Shown here piece after piece: positions 52,320 to 61,010 of a stretch of 64,000 bases of DNA. Made by a program: the position numbers and the translations under genes. The DNA comes from an uncultured Collinsella sp. (GTDB lineage Bacteria; Actinomycetota; Coriobacteriia; Coriobacteriales; Coriobacteriaceae), in the NCBI GenBank assembly GCA_934646815.1, contig CAKUEW010000003.1, positions 1 through 64,000 on the forward strand. The letters run 5' to 3'. Each line of letters opens with the position of its first letter. The stretch's first letter is position 1. Below the pieces are notes generated by a model. That model made no database searches. It was not told the DNA's origin and saw nothing but the letters and a program-made list of their open reading frames with translations.

Positions 52320-53540
52320 CTAGTTCTCGTCCTCAAACATACCACCCGCAACGACCTCGTACATATGCTCCAGCTCCAAACGGCCCATTAAAAGCGGAAC
52401 GGGGTACAGCGGATTGGCCTCGGCATCGGCGTGTGCCGCCATCTGCGGAATGTCAGAGCGGCGAATGCCCGTCACATATTTGGGAATGCCCAGGGCGGTG
52501 TTCATGCGATCAATCCAGTCGATAAAGGCCGCAGCCGCCACGCTGTCCGCCGCGTCGGGCGCGGCGACGCCCGCCATGCGGGACAGGTCGGCAAGCTTGG
52601 CTTCGGCGGCCTCCCCATAAGCGCGCAGCATGTGCGGCAGGATGATGGCATTGGCCAAGCCGTGCGGAATCCCGTACCGACCGCCCAGGCTGTGCGCGAT
52701 CGCGTGAACATAGCCAACATAGGAGCGCGTGAATGCCACGCCCGCCTTATACGCCGCTGTAAGCATGTTGCGGCGTGCACGCATATTGTCACCATGCTCG
52801 TAAGCCTCGAGCAGACTATCGTGGATAAGCTGCACCGCCTGGCGCGCCATCTTGCGCGTATAGGACGTGGTGCTGCGTCCAATAAATGCCTCGACAGCGT
52901 GCGTCAGGGCATCCATGCCGGTCTGCCCCGTAATGGCAGCCGGCAGCCCGCGCGTAAACTCGGGATCGTGCACCGCAAAGCGCGGGATGAGCACAAAGTC
53001 GTTAATGGGGTACTTATAGTGTGTCTTGTCATCGGTAATAACCGCCGCAAGTGTGACCTCACTTCCCGTTCCGGCTGTGGTGGGAACGGCAATGAGCAAC
53101 GGTAAGAGACGATGAATACGCAGCAGGCCGCGCATCTTGTTGATGGGCTTGTTGGGCTGCGCGATGCGCGCGCCTACGCCCTTGGCGCAGTCCATGGCCG
53201 AGCCGCCGCCAAAACCAATAATGGCTTGGCAACCGCTCTCGCGATACAGCTCCGCCGCTTCCTCCACATTCGAGACCGTGGGGTTCGCGCGCGTTTCGGC
53301 ATAGACCGTCACGCCGATTCCCTTGGACGCGAGCGCGCACTCGAGCGGTGCCGTAAGCCCCAAACGGGCAATACCGGGGTCCGTCACGATAAGAACGTGC
53401 TGAATCGAGCGCTTTTGAAGCATCACGGGCGCATCCTCGGCGTGCTCCAAAATATGCGGCTCGGTATAGGGCAGCACCGGCAGGGCGATACGAAAAACAG
53501 TCTGATATGTTCGGCACCAGGCACGACGGGCTAGATGCAT
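52320..53540 (-). CDS. Iron-containing alcohol dehydrogenase
   Basis: A 406-residue group III (Fe-dependent) alcohol dehydrogenase. The NAD-binding GGGSAMDCAKGVG and TTAGTGSEVT motifs and the metal-binding region HAIAHSLGGRYGIPHGLANAIILPHM are intact; an additional Asp and His upstream (TGMDALTHAVEAF) complete the site. I start at the ATG at 53540, with GAGGGAG upstream; a 27-residue longer frame is unsupported. It forms an operon with the aldehyde dehydrogenase. Butanol/ethanol or lactaldehyde-type substrates are possible. Confidence 0.92.
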   Translation of the reverse strand: MHLARRAWCRTYQTVFRIALPVLPYTEPHILEHAEDAPVMLQKRSIQHVLIVTDPGIARLGLTAPLECALASKGIGVTVYAETRANPTVSNVEEAAELYRESGCQAIIGFGGGSAMDCAKGVGARIAQPNKPINKMRGLLRIHRLLPLLIAVPTTAGTGSEVTLAAVITDDKTHYKYPINDFVLIPRFAVHDPEFTRGLPAAITGQTGMDALTHAVEAFIGRSTTSYTRKMARQAVQLIHDSLLEAYEHGDNMRARRNMLTAAYKAGVAFTRSYVGYVHAIAHSLGGRYGIPHGLANAIILPHMLRAYGEAAEAKLADLSRMAGVAAPDAADSVAAAAFIDWIDRMNTALGIPKYVTGIRRSDIPQMAAHADAEANPLYPVPLLMGRLELEHMYEVVAGGMFEDEN

Positions 53541-53559
53541 ACAGGAAACTCCCTCATTT

Positions 53560-53573
53560 GTTGATGCGTCAAC
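53560..53573. promoter_or_regulatory. Palindromic operator candidate
   Basis: GTTGATGCGTCAAC, with five-base arms, lies 20 bases upstream of the alcohol dehydrogenase start in an AT-rich divergent region. It may be the site of an unlinked regulator. Confidence 0.35.
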
Positions 53574-53655
53574 ATTTGCTCGACCGATTGTACTCATCGA
53601 CGGCCGCACAAGGCCTTCCAACCGTTAATCAATCAACATCTTCACATGCTCAAAA

Positions 53656-53683
53656 TTGTTTTATTAAAAATCATTCCTAATAG
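53656..53683 (+). promoter_or_regulatory. Promoter of the rubrerythrin gene
   Basis: TTGTTT (53656-53661) and TAATAG (53678-53683) are separated by 16 bases in an AT-rich stretch. The leader would be about 110 bases. Confidence 0.5.
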
Positions 53684-53797
53684 GCTTCACATTCAGTCTC
53701 ATTTATGGATAATAGAACTCGTCAAGACGCGCGTCCGGAGAGGGCCCATAAGGGACCGGACAAGCGCCCCATCGCCATCGATCGAAAGGATCGAATC

Positions 53798-54358
53798 ATG
53801 AAGTTTGTTTGCCCCGTTTGCGGTTATGTGGAAGAGTTCGACGGCGACCAGCTGCCCGAGGACTTCAAGTGCCCCCAGTGCGGCGTTCCCGGTTCTCGTT
53901 TCCTGAAGCAGGAGGAGGGCCAGCTTGAGTGGGCCGCCGAGCACGTCGTGGGCGTTGCCAAGATGGAGGGTGTCTCTGAGGACATCGTCAACGACCTGCG
54001 CGCCAACTTTGAGGGCGAGTGCTCCGAGGTCGGTATGTATCTGGCCATGGCACGCGTCGCTCATCGCGAGGGCTACCCCGAGATCGGCCTGTACTGGGAG
54101 AAGGCTGCTTACGAGGAGGCAGAGCATGCCGCCAAGTTTGCTGAGCTCCTGGGCGAGGTCGTGACCGACTCCACCAAGAAGAACCTCGAGATGCGTGTTG
54201 AGGCCGAGAACGGCGCTACCGCCGGCAAGACCGACCTCGCCAAGCGCGCTAAGGCCGCTGGCCTCGATGCCATCCACGACACCGTCCACGAGATGGCTCG
54301 CGACGAGGCTCGTCACGGCAAGGCTTTCGCCGGCCTGCTCAAGCGCTACTTTGGCTAA
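53798..54358 (+). CDS. Reverse rubrerythrin (NADH peroxidase type)
   Basis: A 186-residue protein with the rubredoxin-like iron site at the N-terminus (CPVCG at 5-9 and CPQCG at 25-29) followed by a four-helix diiron ferritin-like domain with EAEHAAKF and EARHGKAF. This reversed order marks reverse rubrerythrins, which reduce hydrogen peroxide and oxygen in anaerobes using NADH via a reductase. GAAAGGA precedes the ATG at 53798; a 31-residue longer frame is rejected. Codon use is strongly biased, so it is likely highly expressed. Confidence 0.94.
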   Translation: MKFVCPVCGYVEEFDGDQLPEDFKCPQCGVPGSRFLKQEEGQLEWAAEHVVGVAKMEGVSEDIVNDLRANFEGECSEVGMYLAMARVAHREGYPEIGLYWEKAAYEEAEHAAKFAELLGEVVTDSTKKNLEMRVEAENGATAGKTDLAKRAKAAGLDAIHDTVHEMARDEARHGKAFAGLLKRYFG

Positions 54359-54392
54359 GCCAGCCGCCTGAGACATAATCTCTAGCTCTTTG

Positions 54393-54422
54393 AGGCCCGG
54401 ACCACATGGTTCGGGCCTTTTT
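54393..54422 (+). terminator. Terminator of the rubrerythrin gene
   Basis: AGGCCCGGACC pairs with GGTTCGGGCCT over a four-base loop, followed by TTTTT. Confidence 0.9.
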
Positions 54423-54488
54423 CATTCCTCACGAACTTGTTAACTCCCTGAAATAGGACCACCTTAGGCATCGGCTTCTCGTCAAAAA

Positions 54489-54611
54489 CTAAGTGAGTAG
54501 ACTTTTTGGAACTTGCCGAGCACACCATCCATATTGCTTTATAAAGCCGCAGGTAAATGACTTGTTGCAAAACGGCCTGGTCGCCAAAGTGCCAAAAGTC
54601 TACTCACTTAG
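54489..54611. repeat. Stop-codon inverted-repeat element, copy B
   Basis: A 123-base element with ends CTAAGTGAGTAGACTTTTT and the matching complement. It is very like copy C, including CCGCAGGTA and CGCCAAAGT...CCAAAAGTCTACTCAC. The right end supplies the last codons and the TAG stop of the minus-strand gene beginning at 55769. Confidence 0.9.
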
Positions 54612-55769
54612 AACCGCAGCCGTCCACGATCGAGCTGTTTTGTGTCTAACGGGCATCTTTCCGTCAATTTCTCCCAATTTTGTCCAGTCAACGAATAGTT
54701 CAGACCGGAGCAATGTCTCAGCCCTCTGCTCATCTGAGCTTTTATCACGATATTCAGCATCGAGCATCCTGCATACGGCCTTAACGATCGCACGGAATCT
54801 ACCCTCATCGGATATCTGTCTGTGTGTCAGGAGAAGTACATCGTAACCCATGGCCTGAAGGGCCGTCATGCGGTCTGCGTCACGCAAGCCATCCCCTGCG
54901 CGTCCGTGCGAGGCCTTTCCCTGACATTCAATGGCCACCTGTCGCCTGCCGTCCGGCGAAGAAAGAAGCAGGTCAATATATACACGGGACTTTCCCACAA
55001 TCGCTCGAGCACTTGCGCTTAGCGCCACTTCGACATTGAGCTCTATGCCGCAAAACCCTTCGCCTCCCAGGGCTCGCGGCAGTCCAAGCAACAAATACGC
55101 CTCTACCTCAAAAGGCGACGCGGCACCCAATGGAACGAGTTGCGATACCGCCATAAATCTATTGCCGTAACGTATCCCGCAAATATCTGAACAAAAACGG
55201 TCAAGGTCTCTGCCCAAAACCAAAGCGTCTCGACGCCATAAATTTGAAGCGGTGCCGTCCTCGGACGGGCAGCGCACCCAACCGAACGTTGTCGAAATCG
55301 CGCCCGAATCAATTGCATGCGTAAGCTCCACCTCAAGTGTCGTCGGCAAAGCGCACACCGCAAACAGGCCACACATCTCCGCCAATACCAAAAGAAGCTG
55401 AAAATCCGTCAGATGCCGCGACATGATGAATGCCGTCAGCAGAGGAGACGTAATCAAAAATCCATGTTCCGTTTCCAGCACGGATTCCCTGGGGAGCTCA
55501 CCGAGGAACAGCCGCTGTCTAATGCTGGCAGGACAAGTCCGCTTGTTTCTCGTCCGAACCAATGTATACAACGGAAAGCCGAGCGCAACCGCAGCCGTCG
55601 GGCTACGGGCGAGGTCATATCGCTGCCGATCTTCTTCCGGCCGTGGAAGCGGCGGACACAAAGCGCGGACCTGAGGGGGCAAACGCCAGTACCTAAAAGC
55701 CGATATGTCACAAAGCAGATCCTTCATAGGCACAGGAAAACACGAATTCCAACCCAGCCTGTCGCGCAT
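54600..55769 (-). CDS. PD-(D/E)XK nuclease-like protein (AbiEi-like C-terminal domain)
   Basis: A 389-residue protein. Residues ~250-330 read as a small restriction-endonuclease-like (DUF559/Vsr-type) domain: VYIDLLL then VAIECQGKASHGRAGDGLRDADRM, i.e. D...ExQGK with a following Arg/Asp helix, and YDVLLLTHRQI. The middle part resembles regions seen in proteins annotated as AbiEi-type antitoxin/regulators; I see no clear helix-turn-helix or toxin partner. The start is uncertain (ATG at 55769 or 55727, neither with a good ribosome binding site). The last codons and stop come from repeat copy B, and copy C lies ~140 bases upstream, so the gene is bracketed by two repeats. GC is lower than its neighbours, suggesting transfer. 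Confidence 0.65.
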   Translation of the reverse strand: MRDRLGWNSCFPVPMKDLLCDISAFRYWRLPPQVRALCPPLPRPEEDRQRYDLARSPTAAVALGFPLYTLVRTRNKRTCPASIRQRLFLGELPRESVLETEHGFLITSPLLTAFIMSRHLTDFQLLLVLAEMCGLFAVCALPTTLEVELTHAIDSGAISTTFGWVRCPSEDGTASNLWRRDALVLGRDLDRFCSDICGIRYGNRFMAVSQLVPLGAASPFEVEAYLLLGLPRALGGEGFCGIELNVEVALSASARAIVGKSRVYIDLLLSSPDGRRQVAIECQGKASHGRAGDGLRDADRMTALQAMGYDVLLLTHRQISDEGRFRAIVKAVCRMLDAEYRDKSSDEQRAETLLRSELFVDWTKLGEIDGKMPVRHKTARSWTAAVLSE

Positions 55770-55908
55770 TGGCGCGAACGCACCAAAAATGGCACCGAAC
55801 GGACTGCTGAGTTTTCAACAGCCCTCCCCAACTGACCAAAAGCTTACCGAGAACTGGACGAAGTTCTGTTGAAAACCCCTTTTTTTCTCATGCAGAAGCT
55901 TTGCGCGG

Positions 55909-56030
55909 CAAGTGAGTAGACTTTTTTGAACATCCCCAGCAGGACGGTCGTCCTGCTTTTCAAAACCGCAGGTAGATAGCTTGTTACAAAACCGCCTGGT
56001 CGCCAAAGTTCCAAAAGTCTACTCACTTAG
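55909..56030. repeat. Stop-codon inverted-repeat element, copy C
   Basis: A 122-base copy with a slightly damaged left end (GCAAGTGAGTAGAC). The right end supplies the TAA stop of pdxR. The middle shares CCGCAGGTAGATAGCTTGTT and ACCGCCTGGTCGCCAAAGT with copy B. Confidence 0.9.
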
Positions 56031-57457
56031 GTTGCAGAGTGCCCCATTAGCTGCAATTCCAAGGTAGTTAGCACTTTTGGACTCAAATCTTCATACTGAA
56101 CAAGAATTTGACTTGAGTTTTCAGGGACAGATGCGCCATCGGCACACCAATAACAGTCACTGATATCGACAAAAGGGATACTCGAGCGCGTGAGGGCCCG
56201 CCCAAAAGAGCTTCCGCCCACTCCGCGCTCCGCAACCACGGTGCAGTAAAGGCCCGCTTCCGCATGTTCAATCGAGACCTCCCCCGCCGGAAACGCCTTC
56301 CGCACAAGCGCCACCAGACCATCACGCGTCTCACGAGCGCGAACGCGCACGCGGTTCACATGGCGCTCGTATTCGCCCGTCTCCAGCAATCGTGCCAGCG
56401 CAACCTGGTCGATAGAACTCACCGACGAAGCGTAAAAGCCCAACTCTCGATTGAATCTATCCATGAGCTCGTCCGGCAAAACCATATATGCCAGACGCAG
56501 CGCGGAGGACAGGCTCTTCGAAAAGGTATTGGTGTAGATCACAGACGATGCGGCATCAATAGACGCAAGCGCCGGAATGGGGCGGCCTGCCAGGCGAAAC
56601 TCGCAATCGAAGTCATCCTCGATCAGGTATCGGCCCGACAGCTCGGCGGCCCAACTCAATAACGCATAACGTCGCGAAATGGTTGTCACGAGACCCGTCG
56701 GATACTGATGAGACGGCATCAGGTGCAAAACATCCGCCTTAGCTTCACGCAGGACGTCTAAGCTCACGCCCTCATCATCCAGCGGAACATGCCTGACTTC
56801 GCATCCCATGGCCCGGTAGATGCGCGTGAGGCGCAGGTAGCCAGGGTCTTCGACGGCATACACTTTGTCCGCACCAAGAAGCTGAACAAGCATTGTGTCG
56901 AGCAGCTGCGCGCCCGCACCGATGACGATGTTGTCAGGATTGACGTTCATGCCCCTCGTTCCGCGAAGATGACGCGCGATTGCGCACCGCAGCCGAGCGG
57001 TGCCTTGCGCGGGCGCGGGCGAGAAGATTTCGCGCTCGTCTTCGGACGTCAACGTCGCCCGCAGCGCGCTTTGCCAGAGGCGCGCGGCTTCCAAAGCAGA
57101 GGGAGAGAGTGCGTCGAATCGCTCGGGCTGCCCATAGGAGTCATGAACGCCGGAACTCGCAGGAGCGGCATCTCGATCAGCATCCTCCGCAGCCGAAGCC
57201 AGGACCGGAGCTTTGGGAAGCTCGCACGCATAGTAGCCGCGACGTGGCATTGAGCAGATATAGCCCTCGGCAAGTAACTGGCTATATGCATTCTCGATGG
57301 TAATGACACTAATTCCCAGATGACTGGCAAAGGCGCGCTTTGATGGCAGGTGTTCACCCGACGCAATGCGCCCGGCAACGATATCATCTCGAATTCGCTG
57401 GTAAACATACTCATAGAGCGATGCTTCACCGCGTTGCTCCAAATTGTAATCAAGCAT
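56027..57457 (-). CDS. pdxR: MocR/PdxR-type GntR regulator with aminotransferase domain
   Basis: A 476-residue MocR-family regulator: an N-terminal GntR winged helix (SLYEYVYQRIRDDIVAGRIASG, LPSKRAFASHLGIS) and a C-terminal fold-type I aminotransferase domain with the PLP lysine in YTNTFSKSLSSALR. Divergence from pdxST makes it very likely PdxR, which uses PLP as a signal to activate PLP synthesis. AGGTGA precedes the ATG at 57457. Its TAA stop lies inside repeat element copy C. Confidence 0.92.
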   Translation of the reverse strand: MLDYNLEQRGEASLYEYVYQRIRDDIVAGRIASGEHLPSKRAFASHLGISVITIENAYSQLLAEGYICSMPRRGYYACELPKAPVLASAAEDADRDAAPASSGVHDSYGQPERFDALSPSALEAARLWQSALRATLTSEDEREIFSPAPAQGTARLRCAIARHLRGTRGMNVNPDNIVIGAGAQLLDTMLVQLLGADKVYAVEDPGYLRLTRIYRAMGCEVRHVPLDDEGVSLDVLREAKADVLHLMPSHQYPTGLVTTISRRYALLSWAAELSGRYLIEDDFDCEFRLAGRPIPALASIDAASSVIYTNTFSKSLSSALRLAYMVLPDELMDRFNRELGFYASSVSSIDQVALARLLETGEYERHVNRVRVRARETRDGLVALVRKAFPAGEVSIEHAEAGLYCTVVAERGVGGSSFGRALTRSSIPFVDISDCYWCADGASVPENSSQILVQYEDLSPKVLTTLELQLMGHSAT

Positions 57458-57602
57458 GAGTACGTCACCTGGCCTTATCGAGCCGTTCAATCTGGTATTA
57501 GTCTGACCTTACTATTATCTCTAAAACTGATTATTCCGCTATACCCAGCTCCCCTATAGGATGTTCCGTCAAGCAATGCACATGCCACACAAGGGAGTAA
57601 CC
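57458..57602. promoter_or_regulatory. Divergent pdxR-pdxST control region
   Basis: This 145-base AT-rich region (about 57490-57560) lies between the two divergent starts and should hold both promoters and the PdxR site. The words GGTATTAGTCTGACC and TTACTATTATC are the best operator candidates; TATACC and TATAGG are possible -10 boxes for pdxS. Confidence 0.5.
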
Positions 57603-58493
57603 ATGGCAGAACTGACCAGCAAGGCCGATCGCGTCAAACTCAATCGCGAGCTCGCGCAGATGCTCAAGGGCGGCGTCATCATGGACGTCACCACACCCGA
57701 GCAGGCACGCATCGCCGAAGAGGCAGGCGCCTGCTCCGTCATGGCGCTCGAGCGCATTCCTGCCGACATCCGCGCCGCGGGCGGCGTCTCGCGCATGAGC
57801 GATCCCAAGATGATCAAGGGCATCCAGGAAGCCGTCTCCATCCCCGTTATGGCCAAGTGCCGCATCGGCCACATCGTCGAGGCGCAAATCCTGCAGGCCA
57901 TCGAGATCGATTACATCGATGAGTCCGAGGTCCTCTCCCCTGCCGATGATGTCTATCACATCGACAAAACCCAGTTTGACGTGCCATTTGTCTGCGGTGC
58001 CCGCGACCTGGGCGAGGCGCTGCGCCGTGTTGCCGAGGGCGCCACGATGATTCGCACCAAGGGCGAGCCGGGCACGGGCGACGTCGTCCAGGCCGTGCGT
58101 CACATGCGCAAGATTCAAAAGCAGATCCGCGACGTTGTTGCCCTGCGCGACGACGAGCTCTTTGAGGCGGCCAAGCAGCTGCAGGTTCCGGTCGAGCTGG
58201 TGCGCGAGGTCCACGCCACGGGCAAGCTCCCGGTGGTCAACTTCGCCGCCGGCGGCGTGGCGACGCCCGCCGATGCCGCACTGATGATGCAGCTGGGTGC
58301 CGAGGGCGTCTTTGTGGGCTCGGGCATCTTCAAGAGCGGCGACCCCGCCAAGCGCGCCGCCGCCATCGTCAAGGCCGTCGCGAACTTTACCGACGCCAAG
58401 CTCATCGCCGAGCTTTCCGAGGATTTGGGCGAGGCTATGGTGGGCATCAACGCCGACGAGATCGAGATCATCATGGAAGAGCGCGGACGCTAG
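57603..58493 (+). CDS. pdxS: Pyridoxal 5'-phosphate synthase subunit PdxS
   Basis: A 296-residue PdxS, the lyase subunit that makes PLP from ribose 5-phosphate, glyceraldehyde 3-phosphate and ammonia. [41 protein letters not shown], the second lysine-bearing region [16 protein letters not shown] [12 protein letters not shown], and [16 protein letters not shown] and [20 protein letters not shown] are all intact. AAGGGAG precedes the ATG at 57603. It is co-transcribed with pdxT (21-base gap). Confidence 0.97.
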   Translation: MAELTSKADRVKLNRELAQMLKGGVIMDVTTPEQARIAEEAGACSVMALERIPADIRAAGGVSRMSDPKMIKGIQEAVSIPVMAKCRIGHIVEAQILQAIEIDYIDESEVLSPADDVYHIDKTQFDVPFVCGARDLGEALRRVAEGATMIRTKGEPGTGDVVQAVRHMRKIQKQIRDVVALRDDELFEAAKQLQVPVELVREVHATGKLPVVNFAAGGVATPADAALMMQLGAEGVFVGSGIFKSGDPAKRAAAIVKAVANFTDAKLIAELSEDLGEAMVGINADEIEIIMEERGR

Positions 58494-58514
58494 TCCAAGC
58501 AGAAAGGATCGCAC

Positions 58515-59102
58515 ATGAGCGATTACGCAGACCAGACGGTCGCAGTGCTGGCGGTCCAAGGCGCCTTTGCCGAGCACGAGGCAAGGCTGCGCGAGCTGGG
58601 CGCACGTTGCGTTGAACTGCGTCAAGCCGCCGATCTGAAGCAGCACTTTGACCGCATGGTGCTTCCCGGCGGTGAGTCGACGGTACAGGGCAAGCTGCTT
58701 GAGGAGCTGGGAATGCTTGACGAACTTCGCGACCGCATCGACGGCGGCATGCCCGTACTAGGCACCTGTGCAGGCTTGATCCTGCTGGCACGCGAACTGG
58801 CAGTGCACGACGACAAGGGCACGCCGCGCCTGGCAACCATGGATGTGCTTGTAGAGCGCAACGCCTATGGTCGCCAACTCGGCAGCTTTAGAACGACGGG
58901 CCATGTCGACGGCATTGACGATGAGGTGCCACTGACCTTTATCCGCGCACCCCGCATCGTTGAGGTCCACGGCGACGCTGAGGCCCTGGCCGAAGTCGAC
59001 GGCCGCATCGTCGCCGCCCGCCAAGGCAACCAGCTCGGCGTAACCTTCCACCCCGAACTCGACGAAGACACCCGCCTCCACGAACTATTCCTGCAAATGT
59101 AG
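58515..59102 (+). CDS. pdxT: Pyridoxal 5'-phosphate synthase glutaminase subunit PdxT
   Basis: A 195-residue glutaminase that feeds ammonia to PdxS. VLAVQGAFAEHEARLRELG, LPGGESTVQGKLL, GTCAGLILLA (nucleophile Cys) and GVTFHPELDED (His and Glu) are the family motifs. AGAAAGGA precedes the ATG. The gene ends the pdxST operon. Confidence 0.97.
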   Translation: MSDYADQTVAVLAVQGAFAEHEARLRELGARCVELRQAADLKQHFDRMVLPGGESTVQGKLLEELGMLDELRDRIDGGMPVLGTCAGLILLARELAVHDDKGTPRLATMDVLVERNAYGRQLGSFRTTGHVDGIDDEVPLTFIRAPRIVEVHGDAEALAEVDGRIVAARQGNQLGVTFHPELDEDTRLHELFLQM

Positions 59103-59140
59103 GAAGAACAGAAACGAGAGATTATCCACTCTCATGCTAT

Positions 59141-59224
59141 GTAGTCGTTGGGGACGTTCTTAAACGACTAGTCAAACAAGAACGTCCCCAACGACTAGTC
59201 ATTTAAGAACGTCCCCAATGACTA
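59141..59224. repeat. GTCCCC palindromic repeat with alternative pairing
   Basis: GTAGTCGTTGGGGACGTTCTTAAA can pair with either of two downstream complements (AAGAACGTCCCCAACGAC and TTTAAGAACGTCCCCAATGACTAC), giving two mutually exclusive hairpins. It lies just after pdxT, and the last arm matches the repeat near 1008-1023. Confidence 0.8.
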
Positions 59225-59251
59225 CCAGGTCAACGTCGTAGGTAGAGGGCG

Positions 59252-59400
59252 GACAGCGAGCGCCCACCAGAGCGAACAAATTGGCATGAAAAGAGGACGG
59301 CATAGACCTTCTGGTCATGCCGTCCTCTTTGAATGACAAGTTGTCGCTCTGGTGGGCGCGCAGCGTCGAGCCGTTACGGCGTTTGGTAAAACGCCGTAAC
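59252..59400. repeat. Multi-stem extragenic element, copy 1
   Basis: An outer stem pairs GACAGCGAGCGCCCACCAGAG with the region at about 59344-59367; inside it a 14-bp hairpin (59290-59330) carries the loop GACCTTCTGGTC; a last hairpin CCGTTACGGCG...CGCCGTAAC follows (59371-59400). On the minus strand the element follows the RGG gene stop by three bases and can act as its terminator. Confidence 0.78.
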
Positions 59401-59403
59401 TAA

Positions 59404-60315
59404 TTAGAAGCGGTTGCCGCGGAAGCCGCCGCCGTTGCGGCCGCCACGGTCGCCACCGCGACCGCCGCGATCGTTGCCACGGTTGCCACCGAAGCCGCCA
59501 CGGTTGCCGCCGCGGTCGCCATAGCCACCACGGTTGCCGCCGAAGCCACCGCGACCGCCACGGTCGCCGCCGCGGTCGCCAAAGCCGCCGCGGCCGCCAC
59601 GGTCGCCACCGCGACCGCCGCGGTCACCGCCACGGCCACCGCGATCGCCAAAGCCGCCGCGACCGCCACGGTCGCCGCCGCGGCCACCACGATCGTCACG
59701 ACCGCCGCGAGGACCGCGGTCCTCGTCCAGGCCCATGGCGACGAGCGGGGCGATAACCTTATCGAGGGCAGCCATCAGCTCGGTGGCCTCCTCGTAGGAA
59801 AGCTCGGGGAGGAGCTTCTCCTTCTTGTTGGCAAGCTCGACCAGGCCCTCGGCAGCATCCTCGGCAGCGAAGACGACGATCTTGCGCATATCGCCCTCGG
59901 CGTCGTCGATGCGACCGACCAGATCAGCAGCCTCGGCCTCGGCCATCAGGCCATCGAGCTCACGAAGGCGCATGCCCAGCAGGTCGGACATCTCCTTCTG
60001 CTCCATCTTGGGCTTAAGGTCGAGGAGCTTAATGGCGCGCTCGATGTTCGCCATGCGCTCGGCCTTGGCCTCCTCTTCCTTGGAAATAGCAAAGCGACGG
60101 CTGCGCAGCAGGCGGGCGGCCTTCTGCATCTTGTCCATCAGCTCTTCGTCATCGTAATCTGCGGCGGCCTCGACAACCTCGGCCTCCTCCTCGGCGGAAA
60201 CCTCGTCAGCAGCCTCAACCTCGGCAGCTTCGGTCTCCACGGTCTCGACTGCCTCGACCTCGGCAGCCATGGTCTCGTTCTCGGTCTCGTTCATGATCTC
60301 TTCGTTCTCAGACAT
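59404..60315 (-). CDS. RGG-repeat protein with acidic N-terminus
   Basis: A 303-residue protein. Residues 1-60 are very acidic (Glu/Ala/Val-rich); residues ~60-200 are helical and charged (KMQKAARLLRSRRFAISKEEEAKAERMANI, quoted in part; MSDLLGMRLRELDGLMAEAEAADLVG resembles a small helical DNA-binding region); residues ~205-303 are about 25 RGG/GGDRGG/GGFG repeats. Such RGG tails bind RNA and can drive condensation in eukaryotic and some bacterial proteins. No RRM, cold-shock or helicase domain is present. AAGGAG precedes the ATG. Function unknown. Confidence 0.85.
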   Translation of the reverse strand: MSENEEIMNETENETMAAEVEAVETVETEAAEVEAADEVSAEEEAEVVEAAADYDDEELMDKMQKAARLLRSRRFAISKEEEAKAERMANIERAIKLLDLKPKMEQKEMSDLLGMRLRELDGLMAEAEAADLVGRIDDAEGDMRKIVVFAAEDAAEGLVELANKKEKLLPELSYEEATELMAALDKVIAPLVAMGLDEDRGPRGGRDDRGGRGGDRGGRGGFGDRGGRGGDRGGRGGDRGGRGGFGDRGGDRGGRGGFGGNRGGYGDRGGNRGGFGGNRGNDRGGRGGDRGGRNGGGFRGNRF

Positions 60316-60529
60316 GAGACTCCTTCTTGGCCCTCTCGGGCATCATCGCCCCATTCGCGGGGCCCGTCGCGCACTCTTTGCGCTTTAAACATTCATGCCT
60401 CTCGGCAAAACGTCCATTAGTTTATGGTGTCGATTGCCAGTCTAGCTGCAGAATCTATGTGCACACATTAATGCGACATGTCGCGGTATCATGACGTGAA
60501 CCAAACGAGCCCACCTTAAGGAGCCCGCC

Positions 60530-60940
60530 ATGATTAAGCCCATCATGAAGTCCGAGTTCTTTTTACGCCTACCCTCCGAGGATGCCACCCCCGAAGACGC
60601 CGCTACCGGGCAGGACCTTCTGGACACCCTTCACGAACACGAGCATGAATGTGTCGGCCTCGCCGCCAATATGGTCGGCGTGCGCAAACGCATCATTTGC
60701 GTCAAGGACGGCGGCAAGTCGCTGCTCATGTACAACCCGCAGATTCTTGAGCAGGTCAATGCCTATCAGACGAGCGAGGGATGTCTTTCACTGGTCGGCG
60801 AGCGCCCCTGCACCCGCTATCGCCGTATTAAGGTCGAGTATCTGGACGAGAACTTCGTCCACCGCATCAAAAACTTCTCGGGCTACACCGCCGAGATCAT
60901 CCAACACGAAATCGACCATTGCCAAGGCATAGTTATTTAG
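60530..60940 (+). CDS. def: Peptide deformylase, short subfamily
   Basis: A 136-residue deformylase. The metal site is intact: EGCLSL (Cys85) and HEIDH (His126, Glu127, His130). The first motif reads GLAANMVG (43-50), so the usual catalytic Gln of GxGxAAxQ is Met48. This short AANM(V/I)G subfamily is widespread in Gram-positive anaerobes. It could be a slower deformylase or have another substrate. AAGGAG precedes the ATG. No methionyl-tRNA formyltransferase is adjacent. Confidence 0.9.
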   Translation: MIKPIMKSEFFLRLPSEDATPEDAATGQDLLDTLHEHEHECVGLAANMVGVRKRIICVKDGGKSLLMYNPQILEQVNAYQTSEGCLSLVGERPCTRYRRIKVEYLDENFVHRIKNFSGYTAEIIQHEIDHCQGIVI

Positions 60941-61010
60941 ACAGCCAAGGAAAATAAACCGCTTTGCTCCGTCGCATGTGGATCATGTTAACGATGCAGG
61001 TTGAGCACAC

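Noticed and set aside
50859..52391. 510-codon plus-strand frame opposite the aldehyde dehydrogenase
   Set aside because: Antisense shadow; the aldehyde dehydrogenase motifs and ribosome binding site are on the minus strand.
59404..59720. Short regular repeats that could suggest a CRISPR array
   Set aside because: They are in-frame RGG/GGDRGG codon repeats of a coding gene without unique spacers of constant length, and there are no cas genes.
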